30,959 nucleotides of DNA, from positions 1 to 30,959 of IMG/VR virus record IMGVR_UViG_3300041585_000069, one strand, 5' to 3'. The notes under the pieces are model-generated. The model was not told where the DNA came from. It saw nothing but the letters and a program-made list of their open reading frames with translations, and did not search any database. The DNA is from a virus. The position numbers and the translations under genes were made by a program. How positions within the stretch are numbered: position 1 is the first letter of the stretch; each line of letters starts with the position of its first letter. Of this stretch, positions 24,301-30,403 are shown piece by piece.

Positions 24301-25651
24301 GCGCGGTGGCGGCCTTGTTGTTGGCTTCGAGCAGCAGGGCGTAATCCACCGGGCCGTTGGCAGTGAAGAACACCGGGCGGTCGCCACCCTCCACGGGGTC
24401 GGCGCCGTCGTCAGCGCGGCACTCGTTCATGGTTTTGCGCCCGCTCCTGAGCTTGGCGTCGTTGATGGCGTTTTGCTCGGCCGGGTCGATGGTTTTGCCC
24501 TCGTTCCACTTGACGTGCAAGTCGGTATAGCCGAAGAACCTCCACACCATGATGTCGAGAATGCCCTTCATCCACAGCATGACCGGCTGCAAGCCCTCCA
24601 TGATGGCGGCATCCTGCGCGCTCTCTGCGGTGGCGCGGTTCACGCTGGCCACGAACGGCGTGGGGCTCACGCTGAAGGCGTAGCACACGATGCGGGCCAG
24701 CCACTCATCGAAGCCGTCCTTCAAAGCGCCGTCCTTGGTGTTGATGGGCGCGACGCCGTGGGGAATGAACAGGCCCTTGCGGCGCCCGGCGGTGTTGCCC
24801 GCCAACATGCTCATCCACCAATCGTTAAAGTCGCGCACCTGATCCATGTTCCAGTCTTGCGGGCACGACATCAACAGGTCGGGGGTGCTGCCCTCGGTGT
24901 AGAACTGCATTTGGTGCAGCGAGCGGCGAATGGCAGTGTTCACCGTCATGATGATCTGCTCCACCGGGCTGAAGCCGTACACCTTGTTGCTGCGCCTGTT
25001 GCGCATGGCGTACAGCAGTTCTTCGCTGGTGTAGTTACTCGCCGGCACGCCCTTGAGCACTTGCTGATAGGCCGGGTCGGGCGGTTGCGGGGTGCGGCCC
25101 TGCTCGTTGATGACGCGCTTGATAGTGGACGCATCCATGATGTCGAGGCGGTGCAGGCTGCCGTCGTTGGCCCGCCACGGGTACACCGCCACCGCGTCGA
25201 GCACGAACATATCTTCGAGAATCATGCGCTGCCAGGCGGCGTAGTCGTTCTCGCCATCGGGCAGGCGGAAGAAGGCCTCCACCTCCTTGCAGCGGGCGTC
25301 GGACTTGCCGTGCTCGTCAACCGGCACCACCGAGAAGGTTTGCATGGCCATTTGGTCTTTGCGCGTTTCGATCACCAGGCGCAGCACGTCACAGGCGTCT
25401 GCCAGCGAGCGCATTTGCGCGAAGGTGACGGGCTCGTCGGCACGCGGCTTGTTGCGCAGGTTGAAGCCGGCAGCGAAGTCGAGTTGTCGGCCTCGCACGC
25501 TGGGCTGCATGGCCTCGGGCACCATCGGCGTGAGCGGCAACAGTGGGCCGAACCAGCCCTGCCCGGGCTTGCCGAAGCTGTAGTTCGCCCCGACCGCAAC
25601 GCGCTTGAGCGTGTCGCTGTCGATGGGGGTTTTGGTGCCTTCGCCTGCCAT
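21368..25651 (-). CDS. Portal - kinase-like - MuF - ADP-ribosyltransferase-like fusion
   Basis: This is a 1427-residue protein in one open frame. Residues 1-445 are portal-like (ETRKDQMAMQTFSVVP, PVEQIIMTVNTAIRR, RKGLFIPHGV, ATAESAQDAAIMEGLQPVM). Residues 446-515 are Pro/Ala linker. Residues 581-735 are kinase-like in the HipA/actin-fragmin sense: a Gly-rich start, NWDVVGLVFDN (Asp685, Asn693) and NLAIMDTGGSF (Asp706). Residues 895-1022 are the MuF/SPP1-gp7 domain, with RTETAYA, CCDLCDALDG and HPNCRCD. Residues 1190-1310 are ADP-ribosyltransferase-like, with FRG (Arg1196), FVCTSS (the STS-equivalent) and EKE (Glu1275, Glu1277). The motif KAY-x3-Q-x-R-x2-GG-x-W occurs twice, at 566-580 and 1050-1064, before each effector domain. 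A single portal polypeptide would carry both enzymes in or on the head; delivery to the host is inference. No frameshift is seen. Confidence 0.9.
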   Translation of the reverse strand: MAGEGTKTPIDSDTLKRVAVGANYSFGKPGQGWFGPLLPLTPMVPEAMQPSVRGRQLDFAAGFNLRNKPRADEPVTFAQMRSLADACDVLRLVIETRKDQMAMQTFSVVPVDEHGKSDARCKEVEAFFRLPDGENDYAAWQRMILEDMFVLDAVAVYPWRANDGSLHRLDIMDASTIKRVINEQGRTPQPPDPAYQQVLKGVPASNYTSEELLYAMRNRRSNKVYGFSPVEQIIMTVNTAIRRSLHQMQFYTEGSTPDLLMSCPQDWNMDQVRDFNDWWMSMLAGNTAGRRKGLFIPHGVAPINTKDGALKDGFDEWLARIVCYAFSVSPTPFVASVNRATAESAQDAAIMEGLQPVMLWMKGILDIMVWRFFGYTDLHVKWNEGKTIDPAEQNAINDAKLRSGRKTMNECRADDGADPVEGGDRPVFFTANGPVDYALLLEANNKAATAPPPEPVAPGEADDPGDPPPRPVEKPNPGEKPPAVDAAAAAAAVAKSESTVAAAQDAIRKASKKGASPIDRNRPAIGALRRVLTRKVTKHLTAIKAAIIAAAVQAYGATPRPVVMGKAYDENQERDEGGKWTKVGGQLGSNSGGVYTSPAGTKHYVKHPDNADQVHAEVAADQLYELMGVQAMGHTHETVNGKASSASEWKDVTPLGGKGWQNLTDKQVQQAANAYVASALTKNWDVVGLVFDNMGMDKAGNLAIMDTGGSFMFRAQGGPKPFGGDATPDLKAMLDKSFASGKAFAPLMASHRGAFVKAADKLAKLPEAKLLAAVAGLTASHKNVGKELLARRDSIVAFMNEPVGKQHGGPHADAWLLDQVYRAEVMEKAGADKELIDAILAGLDLAPFESMTPEVAAVLSQVLADAGHVALTQVGMATTDMLALVNEGAVQHAAERAAELVARISESTREMLRSDIADAMKEGWSNDRLASELEDSYGFSAERAEVIARTETAYADVQGNLAAYEASGVVSEKQWITGEGCCDLCDALDGVTIGMNEQFEADGEFIDGPPFHPNCRCDLLPVLSFDEGAAEEAATEKLERALAAFEAILKAYNPDQPRGPGGMWSSEGGADGKPVQGMWHGQGGVQDKGKWMHALGDEAVAHLKLVKKADTFTDDEMNEAAEQNSLSELLSDFEYGAADIHAKLGMTPQELLNTTVAAFANHQGATYSVKASEIPALDLAFQKSAVVMASPVVVFRGMTLPTDVHDAILSGLKAGSSVMLPHFEDRFVCTSSRRSVGENFSSSGSGSMKTLLHIVMPKNSEAMFPNGFTKAFDQEKELTIARGAKINIVSGKSVKLYDGTRRTEFIGVYVGSAHGDNKLPTPKAPKARKSVAPGDISKVHGDAHKSLVVASHGVVPGDPAAEFAGDRPGAYDRTMTDALFERHFTGDLDSVASITFSDGTQCHGKLVAGHKPAKGYRVNKDGFVVAE

Positions 25652-25673
25652 GTGGATTCCTCGGCCTCTCGGC

Positions 25674-27236
25674 CTACTGTTGCGGTTGTCGGTTCAATGC
25701 GTCGAGGTCAGCGCGTGTCCACGGCTTCGACGGCGCGGGGGTGTTGCTGGGCGCGGGGGCCGGCAGAGCGGCGACAGCGGCGACACCGACCTGTGCGCCA
25801 GCCCTCGCCGCGTCCTTGGCCAACTCGGCCTTCATGTACTGCACCAGGCCGCTGTTGCTGCCGTGGCGAATCATGGGTTGCAGGGCGTAGCGCACGGCAT
25901 CCCAAATATGGTTGTGCGCGTCGATCAGCACCGGCAGCACCTGCTTGCTCAGCCGGTCTACCTTGTAGGCCCAAAGGCGCGCCTCCTGGGTCGCGTGGAC
26001 GCAGCGCGGGTGAATGGTAATGTCCACGTAGCCGCGAAGGTGCGCAACGCCGTCTTCGACGCTGCCAGGCCACTTGAGCACGCCGCGCAGGCTGCCGTAG
26101 CCGTGGCGCTGCATGTAGCTGATGGTTTCGGGCCGGGCGCTGTCGGCCAGCGTTACCGCCTCGCGGGCGCCGGGCACCTGATCGAACATTTCCGGCGTCT
26201 TGTCGATGTCTACGCCGATGCCGTAGGCCTCGTATTCGATGAACAGCCGGCCGCTGTTGATCCAGCACTTCACCAGCGTTGTTGGATCTTGCGCGAAGCC
26301 CCAATCGGCGCCGAAGTACGGGCCGAACCACTCGCCCGTGCCCTCGGCGTGCGGCTCGAAGGCCTCCTGCTTCACCTTGCCCTTGAGCACCTGGGCGTCC
26401 GACAGGTTTCGACAATAGCCCTCCCACACATGCAGGTAGGCGTCCCAATCAACCCGGGCGAGGTAGTCCTTTTCCTTGCGGAGTTCTTCGGGGAACCACT
26501 TGTTGTCGCGCCAGTTGATTTGCACCACCACCGCGCCGTCTGGTGGGTTGACCACAAAACGCTTGTAGGTGGGGTCGTCCTCGCTGGCGGGGTTGAAGCT
26601 CACCCAAATTTCGCTGCCAGGCTTGCGAATGGTGGGGATCAAAACCTCCCACGACTCGCTGGAAACCTTCTCGGCTTCCTCCACCCAAACGATGTCGATG
26701 CCCTCCATCGACTTGATCTTGGTGACGTTGTTGCGGATGCCGGCGAACAGAAACTCGCTGCGGCCCTCGCGAAGGTTGCACTTGATGCTGTTTTGCGTGA
26801 TCGTGAAGAACGGGGCCAGGCCCATGTTCCAAATCTGGTCGGACAACAGCTTGTGAACCGAATCGCCAATGGAGTTTTGAAACTCCCGGGCGCACAGAAT
26901 GCGGGTGTCTTGCGAGTAGGCGCGCAGGATGAGGGCGCGGGCGAAGTTCCACGACTTCGCGCCGCCACGCCCGCCGTGGGCCACCTTGTAGCGCGCCGGG
27001 CGAAACAGGAATGCCAGCTTGCGGGGGAACTGCACCGGCTGTGCGTCACGCTCAGCCCGGCTGGCCTTCATGGCCTTGTCAACAGCGGTGCGCGGAATGG
27101 CACGCGCCGCCTTGGTTTTCACCTTGGCGGCGGTCTTTGCCCCCGCTGCGGCCTTCGACCTGTTGCGCGCCGGCTTGGGGGCCGGCAGCGGCAGCAGGGC
27201 GTCAGCCGCCGGATTCGTCTGAAGAATCCGGGTCAA
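25674..27236 (-). CDS. terL: Terminase large subunit
   Basis: This is the packaging ATPase/nuclease. Walker A is GGRGGAKS and Walker B is IDIVWVEEAE, giving a PBSX-type ATPase. The C-terminal RNase H-like nuclease region shows FGADWGFAQDPTTLVKCW, LADSARPETISYMQRHG, and DAHNHIWDAVRYALQ, whose aspartates are the probable metal ligands. The start is uncertain. The frame is open to a GTG at 27287, but that overlaps the small subunit by 86 bases. A TTG at 27236 (35-base overlap) or an ATG at 27071 (MKASRAERD) are more likely. The sequence before MKASRAERD is Ala/Lys-rich and looks coding. It ends with a Pro/Ala-rich tail. Confidence 0.93.
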   Translation of the reverse strand: MTRILQTNPAADALLPLPAPKPARNRSKAAAGAKTAAKVKTKAARAIPRTAVDKAMKASRAERDAQPVQFPRKLAFLFRPARYKVAHGGRGGAKSWNFARALILRAYSQDTRILCAREFQNSIGDSVHKLLSDQIWNMGLAPFFTITQNSIKCNLREGRSEFLFAGIRNNVTKIKSMEGIDIVWVEEAEKVSSESWEVLIPTIRKPGSEIWVSFNPASEDDPTYKRFVVNPPDGAVVVQINWRDNKWFPEELRKEKDYLARVDWDAYLHVWEGYCRNLSDAQVLKGKVKQEAFEPHAEGTGEWFGPYFGADWGFAQDPTTLVKCWINSGRLFIEYEAYGIGVDIDKTPEMFDQVPGAREAVTLADSARPETISYMQRHGYGSLRGVLKWPGSVEDGVAHLRGYVDITIHPRCVHATQEARLWAYKVDRLSKQVLPVLIDAHNHIWDAVRYALQPMIRHGSNSGLVQYMKAELAKDAARAGAQVGVAAVAALPAPAPSNTPAPSKPWTRADLDALNRQPQQ

Positions 27237-27672
27237 CGAATTGCACCAGCAGCAGCGGCGGAGCACCGGCGGGAATGAGCGGCGCACCGTCAGCCCCGGT
27301 CAACTCCTTGCGCTCCACCCAGCCGCCCTTGGTGCGCAGCGCGAACATGGCGGCCGCGACGTTGCCGCCCAGCGCAGCCTGGTACACGCTGGCCGCGATG
27401 TTGCCCATGAGGTCTGAGGTGGAGTGCTCAAGCTCATAGTGAAAATGCTTGCGCAGCGTGGGCTCGCTGATTTTCAGCTTGGCGGCCAACAGCTCGTGGG
27501 TGTCGCCGGCCAGGCGCTGCCGCTGCACGTAGGCGCGGGTTTCGTCGGTGGCCTCGTACTCGGGCTGTCCTGCCTTGGGGCGAACAGCGGCGCCGGTGTT
27601 GCGCTTCTTCTTTGCGCCGGCTTTTTTGGGCCGCGCCTTCGCCTTCATGGCGGCAGGCTTGGAGGTGGTCAT
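27202..27672 (-). CDS. terS: Terminase small subunit
   Basis: This is a 156-residue protein starting at ATG 27672. The open frame continues to 27744, but those 24 residues are not homologous-looking and would run across the CTACC-N5-GGTAG element. The first 35 residues are Lys/Ala-rich and basic. Residues 50-85 form a helix-turn-helix (TRAYVQRQRLAG, HELLAAKLKISEPTLRKHF), which would bind the packaging site. Residues about 85-130 are the oligomerisation part. The stop overlaps the likely start of the large subunit. No strong ribosome-binding site precedes 27672. Confidence 0.87.
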   Translation of the reverse strand: MTTSKPAAMKAKARPKKAGAKKKRNTGAAVRPKAGQPEYEATDETRAYVQRQRLAGDTHELLAAKLKISEPTLRKHFHYELEHSTSDLMGNIAASVYQAALGGNVAAAMFALRTKGGWVERKELTGADGAPLIPAGAPPLLLVQFVDPDSSDESGG

Positions 27673-27712
27673 GAGGGAGCGCTCGCTGAAAGGGGTAAAG
27701 AATTGAAGTCTA

Positions 27713-27727
27713 CTACCCTTCCGGTAG
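27713..27727 (-). promoter_or_regulatory. CTACC-N5-GGTAG element, copy 6
   Basis: On the minus strand this reads CTACC GGAAG GGTAG, followed by TAGACT. It lies 40 bases upstream of the terminase small subunit ATG. A half-site (CTACC CAAAA CCGAG) follows at 27758-27744 in the same gap (27673-27794); the rest of this gap holds nothing else that I recognise. Confidence 0.6.
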
Positions 27728-27794
27728 CCTACGACAGCGAGCACTCGGTTTTGGGTAGCGGGGCATCACACCCCGCCCCCGTGGGCCGCGTCGA

Positions 27795-28076
27795 TCAGCC
27801 GGTGTAGGCCGCCGAATCGCTGGCCGTGGCTGCCTTGTGGGCCTGCGCAGCCGTCGCGCCACCCGCCAGCGCACCCTTCGCGCTGGCGATGTAGGCCTGG
27901 CTGCGGCCGGACCCCTTGAAGCTGAAGCCGCCCTTCGCGCCTGCGGCCTTCACGTCCTTGGTGGTCATATTCTTGCTGCCGGCGATCTTGATCGTCTTGC
28001 CGCCCTTGGCGGCGGGTTTGGCGGCTGCGGCGGCCTTTTGGGTCGCCGACTTCTTGGGTGCGAATTTGCTTGCCAT
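27795..28076 (-). CDS. Small basic Ala/Lys/Gly-rich protein
   Basis: This is a 93-residue protein. Start ATG 28076 has a strong AGGAG at 7 bases. It begins MASKFAPKKSATQKAAAAAKPAAKGGK, continues MTTKDVKAAGAKGGFSFKGSGRSQAYIASAKGALAGG in two parts, and ends ASDSAAYTG. It is highly basic and Ala-rich, so it could bind DNA or be a small virion protein. No named family is recognised. It is the first gene after the terminator at 28169-28135, so a promoter for it should lie between 28135 and 28077 or further upstream, with read-through of the terminator; I see no convincing one. Confidence 0.7.
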   Translation of the reverse strand: MASKFAPKKSATQKAAAAAKPAAKGGKTIKIAGSKNMTTKDVKAAGAKGGFSFKGSGRSQAYIASAKGALAGGATAAQAHKAATASDSAAYTG

Positions 28077-28134
28077 GTTGCTTCTCCTGGGGGTCATTGC
28101 GATGGGTGTGCGGCACCGTCAGCCCAGCGCAGGC

Positions 28135-28169
28135 AAAAGAAAAGCCGCGCCGGGTTTCGCCGGGCGGCT
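28135..28169 (-). terminator. Rho-independent terminator (minus strand)
   Basis: On the minus strand AGCCGC-CCGG, a short CGAAAC loop region, then CCGG-C-GCGGCT form a stable stem with one bulged C, followed directly by TTTTCTTTT. It faces the accessory gene cluster upstream (28490-30950) and would end its transcript before the late genes. Confidence 0.8.
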
Positions 28170-28489
28170 GTTCAACTGCACACACAAGGATTGTCAGGGC
28201 CAAAGAGCAAGCCTCGATTCGATTCCGACCCAACAATCACCGGGGTGATCTGCGCGGAATGAATCTCAGCCTGCCTGAACTGTGCCCTACTTGGTGCGCG
28301 GCGTCAACTACCTTGCGGGTAGCTGTCTAGCCCCCAACAGTGAGCCAAATTTGTCGCGCAAGCGGACTTGCTGCGCAGCCGCTTCACTTCACGTCACGTA
28401 GCGCGGCCGGGCATTTGTAGCCGGCCCAATTCGGGCGCCAGCCCGGCAGAGGGCAGATTAGACCGACCGGACTACGAAGATCGTTCGGT
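28170..28489. other. Gene-free stretch with regulatory-looking repeats
   Basis: No coding region is supported here. It holds the element at 28308-28322, a TTGACG at 28307-28302 adjoining it, a hairpin AAGCGG...CCGCTT near 28369-28393, several inverted CCGGGC/GCCCGG segments near 28407-28447, and the inverted repeat at 28459-28492. A weak promoter is possible with TTGACG and CACAGT 17 bases on; only 3 of 6 bases match the -10 consensus. A packaging site could also lie here. Confidence 0.5.
28308..28322 (-). promoter_or_regulatory. CTACC-N5-GGTAG element, copy 7
   Basis: On the minus strand this reads CTACC CGCAA GGTAG, immediately followed by TTGACG. If the TTGACG is a -35 box, this copy would overlap or adjoin a promoter for the late genes, the expected place for an operator. 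It lies 231 bases before the nearest downstream ATG (28076). Confidence 0.6.
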
Positions 28490-28492
28490 CTA
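28459..28492. repeat. Inverted repeat TAGACCGA...TCGGTCTA
   Basis: The outer arms are TAGACCGA (28459-28466) and TCGGTCTA (28485-28492). The left part, TAGACCGACCGGACTA, is by itself a near-palindrome differing at one base from TAGACC-N4-GGTCTA, the kind of operator bound by some TetR-family regulators. The right part is a half-site of the same pattern. It overlaps the last codon of the small gene at 28490. No T-run follows, so it is not a clear terminator. Confidence 0.5.
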
Positions 28493-28741
28493 TATCACGT
28501 TGGGCGGCTCGTGGAGGGCCAGCTCTGTCCGCGCCTTCCACAGCGACTCCAGCACCGACAGCAGTGTTTCAGCGCAGTGCTCTGGCTCGTCCTGCAACAT
28601 CGGGTACGGCTTGCCGGCTGCCAAGCGTTCCGCCATCAGGTGCAAATGCCGAGATGCGCTGCAGGTGTTCTCAGGGAAATTGCGTGCCCGGTTCACTCGC
28701 TTGCGGATGTTCGCCAGCATCCGCTTGTCGTGTTCATTCAT
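28490..28741 (-). CDS. Small hypothetical protein
   Basis: This is an 83-residue protein with AAGGA 6 bases before the ATG. It is helical and contains RMLANIRKRVNRARNF, LHLMAERLAAGKPYPM, and CAETLLSVLESLWKARTEL, ending EPPNVI. No family is recognised. The final PNV is encoded by a GCCCAACGT that matches the outer box of the attC-like sites (GTTGGGC on the plus strand at 28499-28505). It lies at the end of the accessory array. Confidence 0.65.
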   Translation of the reverse strand: MNEHDKRMLANIRKRVNRARNFPENTCSASRHLHLMAERLAAGKPYPMLQDEPEHCAETLLSVLESLWKARTELALHEPPNVI

Positions 28742-28769
28742 GTGTTGTCCTTCGCCTCGTTCACCAGCC

Positions 28770-28861
28770 GCTCAACCCGCCAACCAACCGGAATTGCCCC
28801 GGCAGCACCGCACGCTTGGTTATTCGGTAAGCGGGCAATCCGGTTATTGGCCACGTTAGGT
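28770..28861 (+). repeat. attC-like site 1
   Basis: The 92-base imperfect palindrome has outer boxes GCTCAAC (28770-28776, RYYYAAC) and GTTAGGT (28855-28861, GTTRRRY), and inner arms at about 28780-28798 and 28834-28850. The left arm (CCAACCAACCGG...) has extra unpaired bases compared with the right (CCGGTTATTGG). This is the arrangement of an integron attC read on the plus strand. The methyltransferase stop codon lies just outside the right box. Confidence 0.6.
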
Positions 28862-28862
28862 T

Positions 28863-29540
28863 TCACAACAGCCCCGCCTGCACAGGCTGGGGCGCTTCCT
28901 CGGGCGGCAGTAGCGTGCCCTGAGCCTGGGCGCGGCTGATGCGTTCGCAGGCGATGTCGAAGTAGCGGCGTTCGCGCTCGATGCCGGTGAAGGCTTTGCC
29001 AAGCTGGGCGCACGCTACGCCGGTTGTCCCGCTGCCCATGAACGGATCAAGCACGGTCGTAGCGTCGGCGTGCATTGCCAAGCACCACGCCATCAGGGCC
29101 GTCGGCTTCTGCGTTGGGTGTTGCTTGCCTTCGCCGCTGTTCTGGTACGCATCGATCCGAGACATCCTGAAGACGCGCGTGGCGCCGTTCTTGCTTGTCC
29201 AAGCCAGTTCAAAATCACCGCTGCTGAATTTCTGGCACTTGTCCCAAGACAACCACCGCGACCGCTGCGGCAGTTCATACAGTTGCCCGCCCCAAACAAT
29301 GGCGTCGTCGGCCTTGTCCACGGCCATCAGCAGGCCATCGCCGCATAGTTTGTCCCAAGCCGGCGCAGCCCCCCACATGGCAGCGCGCCCGTTCTTGCCG
29401 GAAAAGTCACCATGCCATGCGTCGCCAATCTCATACGGCGGGTCCGTCAACAGCAAGTCAAACTTTGGCAGCAGCGGCAGCACCTCGCGGCAGTCGCCGT
29501 GCCAAAGTTCCGCGTTGCCTATCGTCACTTTCTCTGCCAT
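28863..29540 (-). CDS. Beta-class DNA (N4-cytosine or N6-adenine) methyltransferase
   Basis: This is a 225-residue protein with AAGG 5 bases before ATG 29540. Motif IV is TDPPY (32-36), and then come HPTQKP (141-146) and the AdoMet-binding DPFMGSGTTG (165-174) with GIE (186-188) following. Catalytic motif first and AdoMet motif last define the beta class. It methylates an amino group of adenine or cytosine in an unknown sequence. No restriction enzyme is next to it, so protection of phage DNA or gene regulation is more likely than a restriction-modification pair. It is flanked by attC-like sites on both sides. Confidence 0.93.
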   Translation of the reverse strand: MAEKVTIGNAELWHGDCREVLPLLPKFDLLLTDPPYEIGDAWHGDFSGKNGRAAMWGAAPAWDKLCGDGLLMAVDKADDAIVWGGQLYELPQRSRWLSWDKCQKFSSGDFELAWTSKNGATRVFRMSRIDAYQNSGEGKQHPTQKPTALMAWCLAMHADATTVLDPFMGSGTTGVACAQLGKAFTGIERERRYFDIACERISRAQAQGTLLPPEEAPQPVQAGLL

Positions 29541-29571
29541 CTTCGCCTTTCAGTTGTTCGCCACCAGTGAA

Positions 29572-29625
29572 ACCTAACTTCCGCTCAACCGGACGGCTTC
29601 GCCGCCGGTTAGCTTTACGTTGGGC
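29572..29625 (+). repeat. attC-like site 2 (best match)
   Basis: This is a 54-base site. Boxes read on the plus strand are ACCTAAC (29572-29578) and GTTGGGC (29619-29625). Inner arms are CTCAACCGG and CCGGTTAG, with one extra C in the left arm, 5 and 6 bases from the outer boxes, and a CGGCTTCGCCG tip. These spacings and the extra base in the left inner arm match the usual attC form. The last 17 codons of the minus-strand gene at 29574 are made of this site. Confidence 0.75.
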
Positions 29626-29912
29626 CGCAGGCACAGTTGCAGCCTGCGCGCAAATTCAGCCTCGCACTCCCGTTGCGCTTCGTCCAGCGTGTCCCACGTG
29701 CCTGCCCACTCGTTCCACGGCGTTTCGTCAGCCGTGTAGAGGGGGTAGGCTTTCCAGCCTTTCCACGACAACAGAAACCGCCCGAAAGGCGTGTCGGCAA
29801 TGCAGTGGTCATAGCGACAAGCGTTGTCACGCTTGCGTGCGGCCGTCCACTCAAGCGGCCTAACCCCGCGCTCAAGCGGAGCACCAACGGCATGGGTAGT
29901 TTCGTTCGTCAT
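29574..29912 (-). CDS. Hypothetical protein ending inside attC-like site
   Basis: This is a 112-residue protein with AGGAGCAGGA before ATG 29912. The body contains LEWTAARKRDNACRYD, ADTPFGRFLLSWKGWK, and WDTLDEAQRECEAEFARRL, a pattern I know from small phage and mobile-element proteins, with unknown function. The last residues (RPNVKLTGGEAVRLSGS) come from reading through the palindrome at 29572-29625, so the functional protein probably ends near QLCL. Such attC-derived tails are known in integron cassette genes. Confidence 0.7.
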   Translation of the reverse strand: MTNETTHAVGAPLERGVRPLEWTAARKRDNACRYDHCIADTPFGRFLLSWKGWKAYPLYTADETPWNEWAGTWDTLDEAQRECEAEFARRLQLCLRPNVKLTGGEAVRLSGS

Positions 29913-29941
29913 TCCTGCTCCTGTGCGGGCCGCTGGTGCCC

Positions 29942-30010
29942 GCTTAGCTTTTCACCATTGAACCCCCGGACTCGGCAAAAGCGCCGAGCCGGTTATTGGC
30001 CACGTCAGGG
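29942..30010 (+). repeat. attC-like site 3 (degenerate)
   Basis: This is a 69-base imperfect palindrome. Outer boxes are GCTTAGC (29942-29948) and GTCAGGG (30004-30010), both off the AAC/GTT rule by one or more bases. Inner arms are near ACCATTGAACCCCCGG-ACTCGGC and GCCGAGCCGGTTATTGG. The right arm and box, CCGGTTATTGGCCACGTCAGG, differ at one base from site 1's right end over 20 bases. It may be a decayed copy. Confidence 0.5.
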
Positions 30011-30181
30011 CGCACGCTTTGCAACCAGCCTTGCGCGCCGACGTGCGAGCTTTTCGGCCAGCGCTTTGATGGCGGGCCAGTCTTCGGGGTGCGCGTACAA
30101 CTCCAGCCGGCGCAGGCCCAGGGCATCGCGGGCAGCGCGCAAGGCGCCAACCCGCTCGGCTGTCGTCTTGGCTGGGCTCAC
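30005..30181 (-). CDS. Small phage protein, RLELYAHPEDW family
   Basis: This is a 58-residue protein starting at GTG 30181, which overlaps the upstream stop as GTGA. Residues 24-47 (RRLELYAHPEDWPAIKALAEKLAR is the core) form a short strand and a helix followed by Arg/Lys. I have seen this pattern in small proteins of phages and plasmids, sometimes resembling antitoxins, but no function is established. The stop codon lies inside the right box of attC-like site 3. Confidence 0.65.
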   Translation of the reverse strand: MSPAKTTAERVGALRAARDALGLRRLELYAHPEDWPAIKALAEKLARRRARLVAKRAP

Positions 30182-30378
30182 GCGGCCTTGACCGCGATGG
30201 CATAGCCACACGCTTCGCGAATTGCTCGGGCACTCGCTTTGGCTTGCCGACTGGTCAGACCGGCGTACATCGTGTGCGTCGCGTCGCTGGACTTCCACTT
30301 TCCAACCACGTCCCAAACCCGCGGGCCGGTGTTGCTCATGTAGGCTTTTGCGTGTTGGCGAGCGGTTGTGGTTTTCAT
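30178..30378 (-). CDS. Small hypothetical protein
   Basis: This is a 66-residue protein: MKTTTARQHAKAYMSNTGPRV..., then WDVVGKWKSSDATHTMYAGLTSRQA, and a helix ending ACGYAIAVKAA. The ATG at 30378 is the best start; an upstream extension to 30432 would begin inside the promoter. The ribosome-binding site is weak (GAG 8 bases away). No family is recognised. It is the first gene after the promoter at 30432-30404 and is translationally coupled with the next by GTGA. Confidence 0.65.
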   Translation of the reverse strand: MKTTTARQHAKAYMSNTGPRVWDVVGKWKSSDATHTMYAGLTSRQAKASARAIREACGYAIAVKAA

Positions 30379-30403
30379 GTGTTTCTCAGGTTGGCGTGCC
30401 TCT

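Noticed and set aside
24473-27278. Two plus-strand open frames of more than 500 residues
   Set aside because: They are antisense to the portal and terminase large subunit, whose motifs are clear.
27237-27287. GTG start of the large terminase subunit
   Set aside because: It would overlap the small subunit by 86 bases, and the extra residues look like shadow sequence; a TTG or later ATG is preferred.
28742-30004. CRISPR array
   Set aside because: The palindromic sites are few, unequal in length and separated by genes; there are no regular repeats and spacers.
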